A DNA stretch of 64,000 bases. It comes from Chloroherpetonaceae bacterium. GTDB lineage: Bacteria > Bacteroidota > Chlorobiia > Chlorobiales > Thermochlorobacteraceae. The stretch is taken from NCBI GenBank assembly GCA_025056565.1, contig JANWWA010000005.1, positions 69,219 to 133,218 of the forward strand, read 5' to 3'. The notes beneath the pieces are model-generated. The model worked only from the letters and a program-made list of their open reading frames with translations. It ran no database searches and was not told the DNA's origin. This document shows, piece after piece, positions 16,610 to 25,472 of this stretch. Position numbers and translations under genes: made by a program. Numbering within the stretch: position 1 is the first letter of the stretch; each line of letters opens with the position of its first letter.

Positions 16610-18502
16610 CTACGGCTGGTTTGGGACAAGGGTGCTGTCGGAAGGCACTGCCGTAAAACTCGTCAGTCCCGCACCGAAAGGAAAGAGGTGAGGAATGGTA
16701 ACAGGTAGTTTGCCTTTTGGCTCAATTTGTCCAGTAATAACCTTTACAGCGGCAATTTCTGAGACTTTCGCAGGACAGTATGCGCAGAGATAGACTGGCA
16801 CATCTGGCACATCGACCACTGTGTAGGGCGTACCAAATGAGACCAAAATGAGTGGAATGTGCTTTTCCCGGCAGAGCTTAACAAGTGATTGCAAAAATTT
16901 AGTTTGGTCTCTATCCAGTCCAAACTTGCCTTCCCATGCCCGTGTATCGGCATATGAAGAGACAATTACAGCACCGGACTTTTCTGCAGCCTTGAGCGCA
17001 AATTTGAAATTTAGTTCATTGCTTTTGGGCAGCAGTTGCACGCGCAGCGTGTTCTGGTAATACTTTTGCAATTCGTCAAAGAAGCCTTTGCCGATGCTAA
17101 AGTTTTCAACGGTTTGGAGCGAGATATTCAGAACCCGTTTTTTCGGGTCATTGAGGCGGAGTGGCAAGATGCCACTGTCGTTGCGTAAGAGGGTAATAGA
17201 GCAGTCAGCCACCTCCTGCGCCAGCCATTGATGCTCACGAATGCCAACTTTGGTTTCAATGTCGTCAAGGCTGACGAAGCGTGAGCGGTTTAAGCCTAGC
17301 CACGCTTTCAGTGCCAGAATTTTGCGCACGGAGGCATTGATGCGCTCAACGCTAATGCGGTTTTCTTGCACAGCGCTGAAAATAGCAGCTTGCGCAGCCT
17401 TGATGTCAGGCGACATCAAAATCATATCGTTACCTGCCAACACTGCACGCACAGCCGCTTCGCCGACCTCAAAGTGTTTCCGGACGCCTTGCATACTCAT
17501 GGCGTCGGTAACGATTAAGCCCTTGAAACCAAGTTCTTCCCGCAAAATTTTGGTGGTAATCTCAGGCGAAAGCGTAGCAGGAATTTTGTGAGACTGACTG
17601 ATTTTAGGGAGCGCTAAGTGCCCAACCATCACACTGCCAACCCCTTGCTGAACAGCCCACTTGAAGGGTTTGAGTTCCACTGCGTCAAGCCGTGTACGCT
17701 CAAAAGGTAAAACAGGCAAATCTTTGTGGCTATCAATGTCGGTGTCTCCGTGTCCGGGAAAGTGCTTCGCCGTGGCAATCAACCCACCAGCTTGCGTGCC
17801 TTTGATAAAAGCAGCAGCCATTTGGTTGGTCAATGTCACATTTTCACTAAACGCACGCGTGTTAATGACAGGGTTACTCGGATTGTTGTTAAGGTCGACT
17901 GAGGGCGCGTAGTTTTGATGAATGCCCAAAGCACGGGCTTCTTTGGCAATAGCTTGCGCAACTCTGAAAGCATATTCGGGCTTGCGTGTGGCAGCAATAG
18001 CCATATTGTAGGGAAACTCTGTGGCGCGGTCAATGCGCATTGAAAGTCCCCATTCCATATCAGCGCTGATAAGAAGGGGCACTTTTGCAAGCCGCTGCAA
18101 GCGATTAGCCAGCATCGCCGCTTCGTACACATCGCCTTTGGAAAACATCACGCCACCGACTTTGCCAGTGCGCACCAGTTCAGCAATCGCTTCAAAGTCG
18201 GGGTTATCCGCACTCATATAAAGCGTGTATGTGAATGCACTAAACATCTGCCCAATTTTTTCCTCGAGCGAAAGCGTGCTAAGAAGCGAGTCAGCCCAAG
18301 CAGAGGGTGTGGTAAAAACTTCTTCGAGACTTGCCGCCACAATATGCTCAGTGGGCAAAGCGCGGTCTTTGCGTGCAACCAAAAGCTCTTTGGAGAGTGC
18401 TGTTTCGGAAAAAGGTTGGGCGTAGCCAAGTGCACTGAGATTCAGCACAATCGCTGTAAGCCACCCTGCCAGTGGGGAAAACACTTTGCCTAACATAGCC
18501 AA
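16610..18502 (-). CDS. Glycoside hydrolase family 3, beta-N-acetylhexosaminidase-like
   Basis: Exported family 3 glycoside hydrolase of 630 residues, closest in motif to NagZ-type beta-N-acetylglucosaminidases of peptidoglycan turnover. A signal peptide covers about residues 1-28. AKHFPGHGDTDIDSHKDLP (from residue 245) carries the His/Asp pair of the NagZ catalytic loop, and Asp333 in VTDAMSMQGV is the expected nucleophile. A C-terminal alpha/beta sandwich domain (after about residue 440) follows, which single-domain Gram-negative NagZ lacks, so the layout is more like the two-domain exported enzymes of Bacteroidota and Firmicutes. Periplasmic location is inferred from the signal peptide. Confidence 0.85.
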   Translation of the reverse strand: MAMLGKVFSPLAGWLTAIVLNLSALGYAQPFSETALSKELLVARKDRALPTEHIVAASLEEVFTTPSAWADSLLSTLSLEEKIGQMFSAFTYTLYMSADNPDFEAIAELVRTGKVGGVMFSKGDVYEAAMLANRLQRLAKVPLLISADMEWGLSMRIDRATEFPYNMAIAATRKPEYAFRVAQAIAKEARALGIHQNYAPSVDLNNNPSNPVINTRAFSENVTLTNQMAAAFIKGTQAGGLIATAKHFPGHGDTDIDSHKDLPVLPFERTRLDAVELKPFKWAVQQGVGSVMVGHLALPKISQSHKIPATLSPEITTKILREELGFKGLIVTDAMSMQGVRKHFEVGEAAVRAVLAGNDMILMSPDIKAAQAAIFSAVQENRISVERINASVRKILALKAWLGLNRSRFVSLDDIETKVGIREHQWLAQEVADCSITLLRNDSGILPLRLNDPKKRVLNISLQTVENFSIGKGFFDELQKYYQNTLRVQLLPKSNELNFKFALKAAEKSGAVIVSSYADTRAWEGKFGLDRDQTKFLQSLVKLCREKHIPLILVSFGTPYTVVDVPDVPVYLCAYCPAKVSEIAAVKVITGQIEPKGKLPVTIPHLFPFGAGLTSFTAVPSDSTLVPNQP

Positions 18503-18662
18503 TCGAAGTTCATAATACGATTCGTGAGTAAGCTACTGCGATATGTGCGCCTCGTCGGGCTGCGTAAAGCAGCACTGTACATGCTTATACCAAAGTCAGC
18601 CCAAATAGGTTTAAAGGTTTTGTTGAAATGACTCAATTGAATCTACCTTGCACCGATAAAAC

Positions 18663-19160
18663 TTAGCGATAGTTTTCAAATTGCAAGGGTACTTCGAAGT
18701 CAAGCGACAAAAGATGCTTCTGCACGGCTTGCAGGTCATCAATTTGCTTGCCGCTAACACGAATGGCGTCACCTTGCACCTGCGTTTGCACTTTGAGCTT
18801 GAGGTCTTTGATGGCAGCCGTAATTTTTTTGGAAACCTCTTTGCTAAGACCTTGCTTGAGCTTAACCTTCTGGCGTACGCTATTGTGCGAAGCCGGCTCG
18901 AGCTTGCCATACTCGAGTGCTTTAATTGAAATGCCACGCTTAATCAGTTTGGATTGCAGCACATCAATCACAGATTTTAGTGTAAATTCGCTGGCAGATT
19001 GCAGGGTTAGTTCCATCTCCTTGGGGTTGAAGAGAATTTCTGAGTTTGTATCCTTGAGGTCGTAGCGCTGTTGAATTTCTTTTCTTGCTTGATTAAGGGC
19101 ATTGTCAAGTTCCTGCATTGGAATTTTCGAGACAATGTCAAAGGAATGCTCCGTTGCCAT
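18663..19160 (-). CDS. yajQ: YajQ family nucleotide-binding protein
   Basis: Cytoplasmic protein of 165 residues, the usual YajQ length. It opens with MATEHSFDIVSKIPMQELDN and shows QQRYDLKDTNSEI and the tandem ferredoxin-like halves; VQTQVQGDAIRVSGKQIDDL is the conserved C-terminal block. In some proteobacteria YajQ proteins bind cyclic di-GMP and act as transcription co-factors; whether that applies here is unknown. It stands alone between the GH3 gene and the divergent symporter fusion. Confidence 0.92.
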   Translation of the reverse strand: MATEHSFDIVSKIPMQELDNALNQARKEIQQRYDLKDTNSEILFNPKEMELTLQSASEFTLKSVIDVLQSKLIKRGISIKALEYGKLEPASHNSVRQKVKLKQGLSKEVSKKITAAIKDLKLKVQTQVQGDAIRVSGKQIDDLQAVQKHLLSLDFEVPLQFENYR

Positions 19161-19417
19161 TGTGCGTTACTGGTTTCCAGTTTTCGGTGAAAGAGTGTTG
19201 AGAATATAAGTTTGCACTTTTTGCAAAAAAAGCAGCGTGACAGAGCCGAGCGAACCATACTCCCAAGTGTTGTGGTATCCTTTTGCTGTGCGGGCAGCAG
19301 AGGGGGGTGTCACTCTGATGCAAGTCAGAGTTGGAGCAAAGACTTTCACCCACCATGCACAAAGTTTTAGCCAATTTTACCGCGCTTCGCTAACCCTTTC
19401 CACTGCAAACGGTAGAG

Positions 19418-22021
19418 ATGAACGCCATTCAGCTTAGCATTTTAGGCTATGTCTTGCTTCAGCTGGCAATTGGATTCTTGCTCTCCCGACGCATTCACAC
19501 TGAGTCGGATTACCTATTGGCAGGCCGGCGGCTGGGCTTTGGCATTGCAACACTCACGCTATTTGCCACGTGGTTTGGCGCGGAGGCATGCTTAGGAGCG
19601 GCTGGGGCAATTTATCAAGAAGGGTTTTCAGGAAGCATCTCTGACCCGTTTGGCTATGCATTATGCTTACTCTTTATGGGACTGTTTTTCGCCGTGCCGC
19701 TCTGGACGCGCAATTTTGTAACGCTGGCAGATTTTTTTCGAGTGCGCTACTCGCCTGTTGTGGAGCGCCTAGCAGCCGTGCTGATAATTCCCTCATCGCT
19801 AGTTTGGGCATCGTCGCAAATGCGCGCCTTTGGGCAAGTGATTGCGTCGTTCTCACCACTAAGTCCTGAACAGGCTATCACGCTGTCTGCTGTGGTCGTG
19901 GTGATTTACACCATATCAGGTGGATTGTGGGCTGATGCTGTCACGGACGTCATTCAAGGTATAATGCTGGTGGTGGGGCTAATCTGCTTGCTGGTAGCCG
20001 TGCTGTCGCACACAACCCCTGAGCATTATACGGTGGCACTGACAGCAGAGCGACTAGACTTTTTCCGCAACGGTTCGCTATTACAAACACTGGAAGCGTG
20101 GCTCATCCCAATTTGTGGCTCAATGCTCTCGCAAGAGCTGGTGGCGCGTGCCTTAGCGGCAAGATCACCACAAGTTGCAAAACGCTCTGCGCTGGTGGCC
20201 AGTGGACTGTATTTCCTGATTGGCTCTATTCCTGCATTCATTGGTCTTGTGGGCATTGCGCTGTTCCCAAATCTCTCTGACCCAGAGTCGCTCTTGCCAG
20301 TTGCAGCAAAAGCCTATCTGCCGCCATGGCTCTATGTAATATTTATCGGTGCGCTGTTTTCGGCAATTCTCTCAACGGTCGATAGCGCACTGTTGGCAAC
20401 GAGTGCGCTCTTCTCGCACAATCTCATCATTCCGTTGTTCCCAAAAATGAGCGAGGAAAGCAAAGTGCGCACCAATCGCTTAGGCGTCGCACTCTTTGGT
20501 GCAATTGCCTACTCGGTGGCGCTATACGCAGGCAGTGTGCATGAATTGGTGATACTGGCTTCTGCGATAAGCGGCGCAGGCATTTTTACCGTTGTGGTAA
20601 TCGGGTTATTTACGCCCTTTGGCAAAGTGCGAAGCGCAGTGGCCACATTGATTGCTGGGTCGCTCGTCTGGGCGCTAGCGACGTTTGTCCTTCACCTTGA
20701 TTTTGCATACACGTTGGCACTTGTTGTATCTTTCCTAACCTATTTTCTATTTGCACTCTTTGAGACGCCAAGACTCTTTTTACCAAAAAACTTGCTTAGG
20801 CATATTCGCTCGCATCGAGAACGATTCATCATACCGACTATGGAACACGCCATTCGCAAGGAGTTCAACCAAAAGTTCCGACGAGAAGTCTATGAAGCCT
20901 TCATTGCAGACATCAGTCGATACAATAAAGGTGCAATGGATTTTCGCCTGTGTGAGACACCACTGTTTCTCTCGGAGGCAATGACGACTGACTTGATGAA
21001 AGCCGCTCACACTATTGTTGATGAATTGCTCGAGCCGTCGTTGATGAAGAAATTAGACCAAGCCGTGCCCAAGCATCTCTATGTGCCGAATGAAGATGCG
21101 CACCCTACATTTTTGCAACTGGACTTTGCGATTGCAGAAATGCCCGATGGCACACTGGCACCGCGTCTCATTGAGCTGCAAGGTTTCCCCACGCTCTATG
21201 CCTTTCAGTGGTTGCTGGATAAGAAGATTCGCCAGTTTTTTGACATTCCTGATTCGCTAACGCCGTATTTTAGCGGCTACTCATCGGAGTCGTATCTTCA
21301 GCGATTTAGAGAACTGCTGCTAGGCAATTCTGCACCTGAAAACGTCGTGCTCTTGGAGGTGCAGCCCGAGACGCAAAAGACACGCATTGACTTTTACTGC
21401 ACCGAAGAGCTAACAGGCATTAAGACCATTTGCCTCACCGAAGTCATCAAGCGCCAAAATAGGCTTTACTACAAGCAAAACGGCAAAGAAATCCCAATTG
21501 AGCGCATCTACAACCGTGTGGTGTTCGATGAACTCTACAAAAAGCAAATTGAGTTTGGCTTTCGCTTTCAGGACGAGCTGGATGTGGTCTGGCTCAATCA
21601 CCCGAATTGGTTTATGAAAATCTCAAAATATTGCCTACCGCTGTTCAAAAGCCAATATGTGCCGAAGGCATATTTGCTCTCCGACCTTGAGCGCTACCCA
21701 ACTGATTTAGAGAATTATGTCTTAAAACCGCTGTTTTCTTTCTCTGGCACAGGCGTTGAGATTGATGTAACACCCGAAATGCTCGACCGCATTGCCGACC
21801 GACAAAATTATCTGCTGCAAGAAAAGGTAAAATATGCGCCGCTGGTCGATACCCCCGAAGGAGGCACAAAAGCAGAAGTGCGAATGATGTTCTTCTGGGG
21901 CAATAGTGAAAAACCCGAACTGGTCAATAACCTTGTGCGAATGAGTCGAGGCAAAATGTTAGGAGCATCTTACAATAAAAATGCCGAGTGGATTGGCGCA
22001 AGTTTAGCATATCACCCGTAA
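19418..22021 (+). CDS. Sodium/solute symporter fused to ATP-grasp-like domain
   Basis: An 867-residue two-part protein. Residues 1 to about 447 are a sodium/solute symporter (SSS, SLC5-like) with about 13 helices: SDYLLAGRRLGFG at the start of the fold, ISGGLWADAVTDVIQG in the middle and SAILSTVDSALLATSA at the sodium-site helix. The remaining 400 residues are soluble and cytoplasmic by topology. They resemble an ATP-grasp enzyme: Lys770 in YVLKPLFSFSGTGVE would bind ATP with a glycine-rich loop, LLQEKV fits the hinge, and KAEVRMMFFW and LVRMSRGKMLGASYNKN fit the metal and phosphate sites. ELQGFPTLYAFQWLL is a distinctive motif of unknown meaning. Enzyme activity and transported substrate are unknown. 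The frame runs through an A6 tract at 20785-20790, so a sequencing slip should be excluded. An in-frame ATG at 20840 could be a relic start of the second domain. galE follows 17 bases later. Confidence 0.8.
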   Translation: MNAIQLSILGYVLLQLAIGFLLSRRIHTESDYLLAGRRLGFGIATLTLFATWFGAEACLGAAGAIYQEGFSGSISDPFGYALCLLFMGLFFAVPLWTRNFVTLADFFRVRYSPVVERLAAVLIIPSSLVWASSQMRAFGQVIASFSPLSPEQAITLSAVVVVIYTISGGLWADAVTDVIQGIMLVVGLICLLVAVLSHTTPEHYTVALTAERLDFFRNGSLLQTLEAWLIPICGSMLSQELVARALAARSPQVAKRSALVASGLYFLIGSIPAFIGLVGIALFPNLSDPESLLPVAAKAYLPPWLYVIFIGALFSAILSTVDSALLATSALFSHNLIIPLFPKMSEESKVRTNRLGVALFGAIAYSVALYAGSVHELVILASAISGAGIFTVVVIGLFTPFGKVRSAVATLIAGSLVWALATFVLHLDFAYTLALVVSFLTYFLFALFETPRLFLPKNLLRHIRSHRERFIIPTMEHAIRKEFNQKFRREVYEAFIADISRYNKGAMDFRLCETPLFLSEAMTTDLMKAAHTIVDELLEPSLMKKLDQAVPKHLYVPNEDAHPTFLQLDFAIAEMPDGTLAPRLIELQGFPTLYAFQWLLDKKIRQFFDIPDSLTPYFSGYSSESYLQRFRELLLGNSAPENVVLLEVQPETQKTRIDFYCTEELTGIKTICLTEVIKRQNRLYYKQNGKEIPIERIYNRVVFDELYKKQIEFGFRFQDELDVVWLNHPNWFMKISKYCLPLFKSQYVPKAYLLSDLERYPTDLENYVLKPLFSFSGTGVEIDVTPEMLDRIADRQNYLLQEKVKYAPLVDTPEGGTKAEVRMMFFWGNSEKPELVNNLVRMSRGKMLGASYNKNAEWIGASLAYHP

Positions 22022-22038
22022 TTCCAAGCATCTCTGAA

Positions 22039-23034
22039 ATGAAGGTTCTGGTAACTGGTGGGGCGGGCTACATTGGCTCGCACGGCGTGCGTCAGCTGCA
22101 GCGCGCAGGCTATCAAACGCTGGTTGTCGATAACCTCATCTATGGGCATCGCGACTTTCTGGAAAAAAGTGAGCACATGATTGGAGATTTGCAAGACCAA
22201 GCATTTGTTGGGAGCATTTTTGCAAAACACACTATTTCAGCGGTGATGCATTTTGCAGCATTTGCATATGTAGGTGAATCGGTGCAAGAGCCTGCAAAGT
22301 ATTACCGCAACAATTTGGTAGCCACACTGAATTTGCTCGATGCAATGCGTGCTTACGGCGTAAAGTATTTTATTTTCTCCTCTACCTGCGCAACCTACGG
22401 TGAGCCGAAGCAAGTCCCCATTCCAGAGACGCACCCGCAGCAGCCAATCAATCCATATGGGCGCTCCAAATTAATGATTGAGCAGATTTTGCGTGACTAC
22501 GACCATGCCTACGGCATTAAGTCCGTGTCGCTTCGCTATTTCAACGCGGCTGGAGCAGACCCTGAGGGCGACATTGGCGAAGACCATACGCCCGAGACAC
22601 ATTTGATTCCACTGCTGCTTGATGTCGCAATGGGACGACGTCCATTCATTACAATTTATGGTGACGATTATCCCACGCCAGATGGCACTTGCATACGCGA
22701 TTATATCCACGTAACTGACCTTGCTCAGGCCCATGTCTTGGGCTTGAAGTATCTGGAAGCAGGGGGCAGAAGCGACGCCTTTAACTTGGGCAATGGACAG
22801 GGCTTCTCCGTAAGGGAAGTGCACCAGATGGCGGAGAGAGTAACTGGCAAAGCCATCAAAGCCATCGTGGGCAAGCGGCGGCCGGGTGACCCAGCAAAAC
22901 TGGTGGGCAGCGCCGAAAAAGCCCAACGCACCTTAGGCTGGCAGCCCAGATTTGCAGACCTTGAAACCATCATTCGCACCGCTTGGCAGTGGCATCAGGT
23001 GCGCTTTGCAGAAAAGCCCGTGTTGCAGGCCTAA
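22039..23034 (+). CDS. galE: UDP-glucose 4-epimerase
   Basis: Cytoplasmic short-chain dehydrogenase-fold enzyme that interconverts UDP-glucose and UDP-galactose (some members also the N-acetyl forms), for cell-surface glycan synthesis. NAD-binding GGAGYIGSH lies at residues 8-16, FSSTCATYGEP carries the catalytic Thr/Ser, and YGRSK holds the Tyr-Lys pair. RYFNAAGADPEGDIGE and DGTCIRDYIHV are classic GalE blocks. Start is the ATG at 22039 (331 residues), immediately before the nucleotide-binding strand; an upstream in-frame start at 21988 would overlap the symporter gene. Likely in one transcript with that gene and the JAMM peptidase behind it. Confidence 0.92.
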   Translation: MKVLVTGGAGYIGSHGVRQLQRAGYQTLVVDNLIYGHRDFLEKSEHMIGDLQDQAFVGSIFAKHTISAVMHFAAFAYVGESVQEPAKYYRNNLVATLNLLDAMRAYGVKYFIFSSTCATYGEPKQVPIPETHPQQPINPYGRSKLMIEQILRDYDHAYGIKSVSLRYFNAAGADPEGDIGEDHTPETHLIPLLLDVAMGRRPFITIYGDDYPTPDGTCIRDYIHVTDLAQAHVLGLKYLEAGGRSDAFNLGNGQGFSVREVHQMAERVTGKAIKAIVGKRRPGDPAKLVGSAEKAQRTLGWQPRFADLETIIRTAWQWHQVRFAEKPVLQA

Positions 23035-23067
23035 TCGCTTATTGAGAACGCTCTTCAAAAGAAAACG

Positions 23068-23511
23068 ATGCTGATTTCGCTGCGCAAATTGGAGCTTATT
23101 AAGCGCTATGCACGTGAAGCCTATCCATTTGAATGCTGTGGGCTGCTGGTGGGCAAAGTAGAGCGCTACTATGATGGAAGCTTTGAAAACGTGGTCTATG
23201 AGGTAGCACCGTGCACCAACATTTTTCAAGGCGACCGTCGCACAGGCTTTGAAATTTCCGCCTTCGATATCTATGATGTGGAGCTGACAGCTAAGCGTGT
23301 GGGACTTCAAATCGTGGGCACCTATCACTCGCATACGCTCACGCCCGCTGTTCCGTCCGCAACGGATTTTGATTTTCTTCCAGCGGAACATTCTTTGATG
23401 ATTGTGGCGCTCAAGGGTAAAGTCGTCTATGAAGTGCGTTCATTTAGCCGCACGCGCCAAAGCCTAAGCTTTGACGACATTTTCGAAGAAGCCGTACGCT
23501 TGCAATTCTAA
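23068..23511 (+). CDS. M67-family JAMM/MPN metallopeptidase
   Basis: Zinc peptidase-like protein of 147 residues with the complete JAMM signature: Glu22, then His87 and His89 in YHSH, Ser97 and Asp100 (HxH-x7-S-x2-D). Bacterial members of this family cut after the C-terminal glycine pair of small ubiquitin-like sulfur carriers such as ThiS, MoaD or CysO, or process similar tails. No ubiquitin-like partner gene is next to it, so the substrate is open; molybdopterin and cysteine enzymes do occur elsewhere in the window. It follows galE by 33 bases on the same strand. Confidence 0.8.
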   Translation: MLISLRKLELIKRYAREAYPFECCGLLVGKVERYYDGSFENVVYEVAPCTNIFQGDRRTGFEISAFDIYDVELTAKRVGLQIVGTYHSHTLTPAVPSATDFDFLPAEHSLMIVALKGKVVYEVRSFSRTRQSLSFDDIFEEAVRLQF

Positions 23512-23552
23512 CGCCGCGCAAACCGCAGTGGCGCTAACTTTTCAAAAATCCC

Positions 23553-23572
23553 CTCTCCTTTCCAAAGGAGAG
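23553..23572. repeat. Short palindromic repeat, CTCTCCTTT type
   Basis: CTCTCCTTT-cc-AAAGGAGAG, with perfect 9-base arms, lies between the JAMM peptidase and the convergent Rad52-like gene. A related hairpin with the same CCCCTCTCCT/AGGAGAG arms lies at 47873-47897. It may act as a bidirectional terminator or be a dispersed REP-like element. Confidence 0.5.
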
Positions 23573-23669
23573 AAACAGAGGATAGAAAGTGGGGCAAGCG
23601 CAGGCTGGACAATAAAATAGAAAGCAGGGTGGGAAGAGCCCCCTGCTGCTATTGGCTTTCCAAGCCAAA

Positions 23670-24167
23670 CTACTTTTCATAAAGGTAAAGCCCCAAACCG
23701 AATTTTGCAGCGGCTCGGCGGAAGCACATTGACTCGGCATTGCTGCTGGGGTCGCCATACCCAAAGTCATGCAGGCTTTCCGTGCCTGTAGCTTCCCGAT
23801 AGAAGACCCCATCAGCAGCGGGGATAGTAAGGCGACCTACGAGAAAGATGCGGTCGGTGGATAGCGCCATCGTTTTAATTTCCCAAGTCCAGCCCGGTGC
23901 ATATTTATCCAAAATTTTATTCACTGTGTGCCAATCAATGTAAGTGATAAGCACGTTATCCTGTTTGCGTGTTTTCAAAAGAGAGGCAGGTAACTCTCGC
24001 TTCAGCGCTGCTTGAATTTCCGCCAGTGTCCAATCGCCGGGCTTTGTGGGGGCTTCCTTGCGTGGTGCATCTTCATGGACGGTCTGGGCGGCAAGAGGCG
24101 CAGGATGCCCATTTCGGGGCGTCTCGCGAGTAGTTGCCGATTTCAAGTCTTTTGCAATCGCTCCCAT
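23670..24167 (-). CDS. Rad52/DdrA-like single-strand annealing protein
   Basis: A 165-residue protein whose C-terminal 110 residues match the Rad52/22 superfamily that includes Deinococcus DdrA and phage annealing proteins. Diagnostic features are WTWEIKTMALSTDRIFLVGR (a strand pair of the annealing core) and the ending SNAESMCFRRAAAKFGLGLYLYEK (shown here in part as FRRAAAKFGLGLYLYE), equivalent to the family block ALKRCAVQFGIGRYLY. The N-terminal 50 residues are charged, Pro/Ala-rich and probably disordered. Expected role: binding single-stranded DNA ends during repair. It is a chromosomal single gene with no recombinase or phage genes near it. The family call rests on motif resemblance only. 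Confidence 0.6.
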   Translation of the reverse strand: MGAIAKDLKSATTRETPRNGHPAPLAAQTVHEDAPRKEAPTKPGDWTLAEIQAALKRELPASLLKTRKQDNVLITYIDWHTVNKILDKYAPGWTWEIKTMALSTDRIFLVGRLTIPAADGVFYREATGTESLHDFGYGDPSSNAESMCFRRAAAKFGLGLYLYEK

Positions 24168-24309
24168 AGTTGAAGCTCCGTTTCGTTAGAAGTGGAAAAA
24201 ATGAAATAAAACTTTTCTCTTCACTTTCATATACGCTGAACCGTGCCGTGCAAATCGCAGGTGTTATGGAGGAAAGGCAGGAGCAGAGCAGTGTTGCAGT
24301 GAAAAGTGT

Positions 24310-25317
24310 TCAAGATATTTGTCTTGCCCCAGTGCCCTCTGCACGAGAACTGTGATACAGTCTCTCATCAGAGTTTGAGACTTCTGTAAGCGAAGAAGGA
24401 ATAGTAGCGTCAGCACTGTGCGTGTGCATGAAGGCTTTCATCTCTTCATCGCTAACTTTCATTCTCATTGAGACTTCACGAATAGATGTCCAGCTTTCAA
24501 GCAAATCAGGCAAATACTCAGATGAACTGACAAATGTCCATAAATATGCCACAATTGCGTAGATGTCGCCCGTTGTAAAGTTGTCAAGGTCGATAGAAAT
24601 GTAGAGAACGACAAGAAACACAGCCAGCAAGACGAAGCGCATCAAGCCAAAATTTAAAGCACCCCAATTTGCGATTTTTTGATGTGCTTTTGCCGTGCTC
24701 TGAAAATATGAGCGGATAAAGTCAATGTCCTTGGTCTCAAAGACATCGTAGATGCTTTCGAAGCGGTCGTGCAATTCTTTTTGGTAGAAAAAGACATTTC
24801 GGCTGTAAATCCGATTGACAAGCAGGAGCGGTAGTACGATTGCGAAGCAAACCAGCGAAATACGCCAATCAAAAAGGTAAAGTGCAATGACGGCGCCCGC
24901 AATTGTGAGCAATTGCTCAATGATTTCAGGCAGGCGATACTGCAAGAAAGTAATATACTCTTTTGAAAGTTGCGCACGTGCTGCAATCTTTGAAGTGTTA
25001 TGCCCTTGTAGCTTAGAAATGCGGGAGACATCTGCAGCAATTTGCACATACATTTTCCAGAAAATGCGCTGGTCAATGATGCGCCGCAAAACGCCTGCAC
25101 TTGAGTTGAGAGCATAAACGCTAATCCAAATTACAAGGGGGATGAGGCGCTCATGCCAGTTTAATAGCCCACCTTCTGTGGCGGTGTTGATGAACGCATC
25201 AATAACAGAGCCAAAAATGCTGGGCTCGACAATCCAAGCAAGGTTTTCGACAACCACCAGAGTGGTTATAGCAAGAATCCCAAACTTGAATCGCTTTAAG
25301 AGATCTCTGATTTGCAT
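24310..25317 (-). CDS. ABC transporter six-helix membrane domain, no ATPase domain
   Basis: A 335-residue protein consisting only of a type IV (exporter) ABC transmembrane domain. Six helices are visible, with a long pair of cytoplasmic helices between them (LSKEYITFLQYRLPEIIEQL and the FYQKELHDRFESIYDVFETKD region). It ends with a polar tail of about 55 residues where a nucleotide-binding domain would normally start; no Walker motif is present. It matches the stand-alone family known as ABC_membrane_3. There is no ATPase gene next to it. It lies downstream of clpX on the same strand, after a gap of 155 bases. Confidence 0.7.
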   Translation of the reverse strand: MQIRDLLKRFKFGILAITTLVVVENLAWIVEPSIFGSVIDAFINTATEGGLLNWHERLIPLVIWISVYALNSSAGVLRRIIDQRIFWKMYVQIAADVSRISKLQGHNTSKIAARAQLSKEYITFLQYRLPEIIEQLLTIAGAVIALYLFDWRISLVCFAIVLPLLLVNRIYSRNVFFYQKELHDRFESIYDVFETKDIDFIRSYFQSTAKAHQKIANWGALNFGLMRFVLLAVFLVVLYISIDLDNFTTGDIYAIVAYLWTFVSSSEYLPDLLESWTSIREVSMRMKVSDEEMKAFMHTHSADATIPSSLTEVSNSDERLYHSSRAEGTGARQIS

Positions 25318-25472
25318 AGTTCAGTCTCTTGTTTAAGCTCTACGCATCATGCACAAAGCAGGTTCGAGACAGAAGAAAACAAAGCAGCTCAGGCAGCGTT
25401 AGGGAGTACCTGAACTTTAGCCGCAGTGCAACAGGCAGGCAGCAGTGCAGATATAGTGGAGAACACAGCCCT

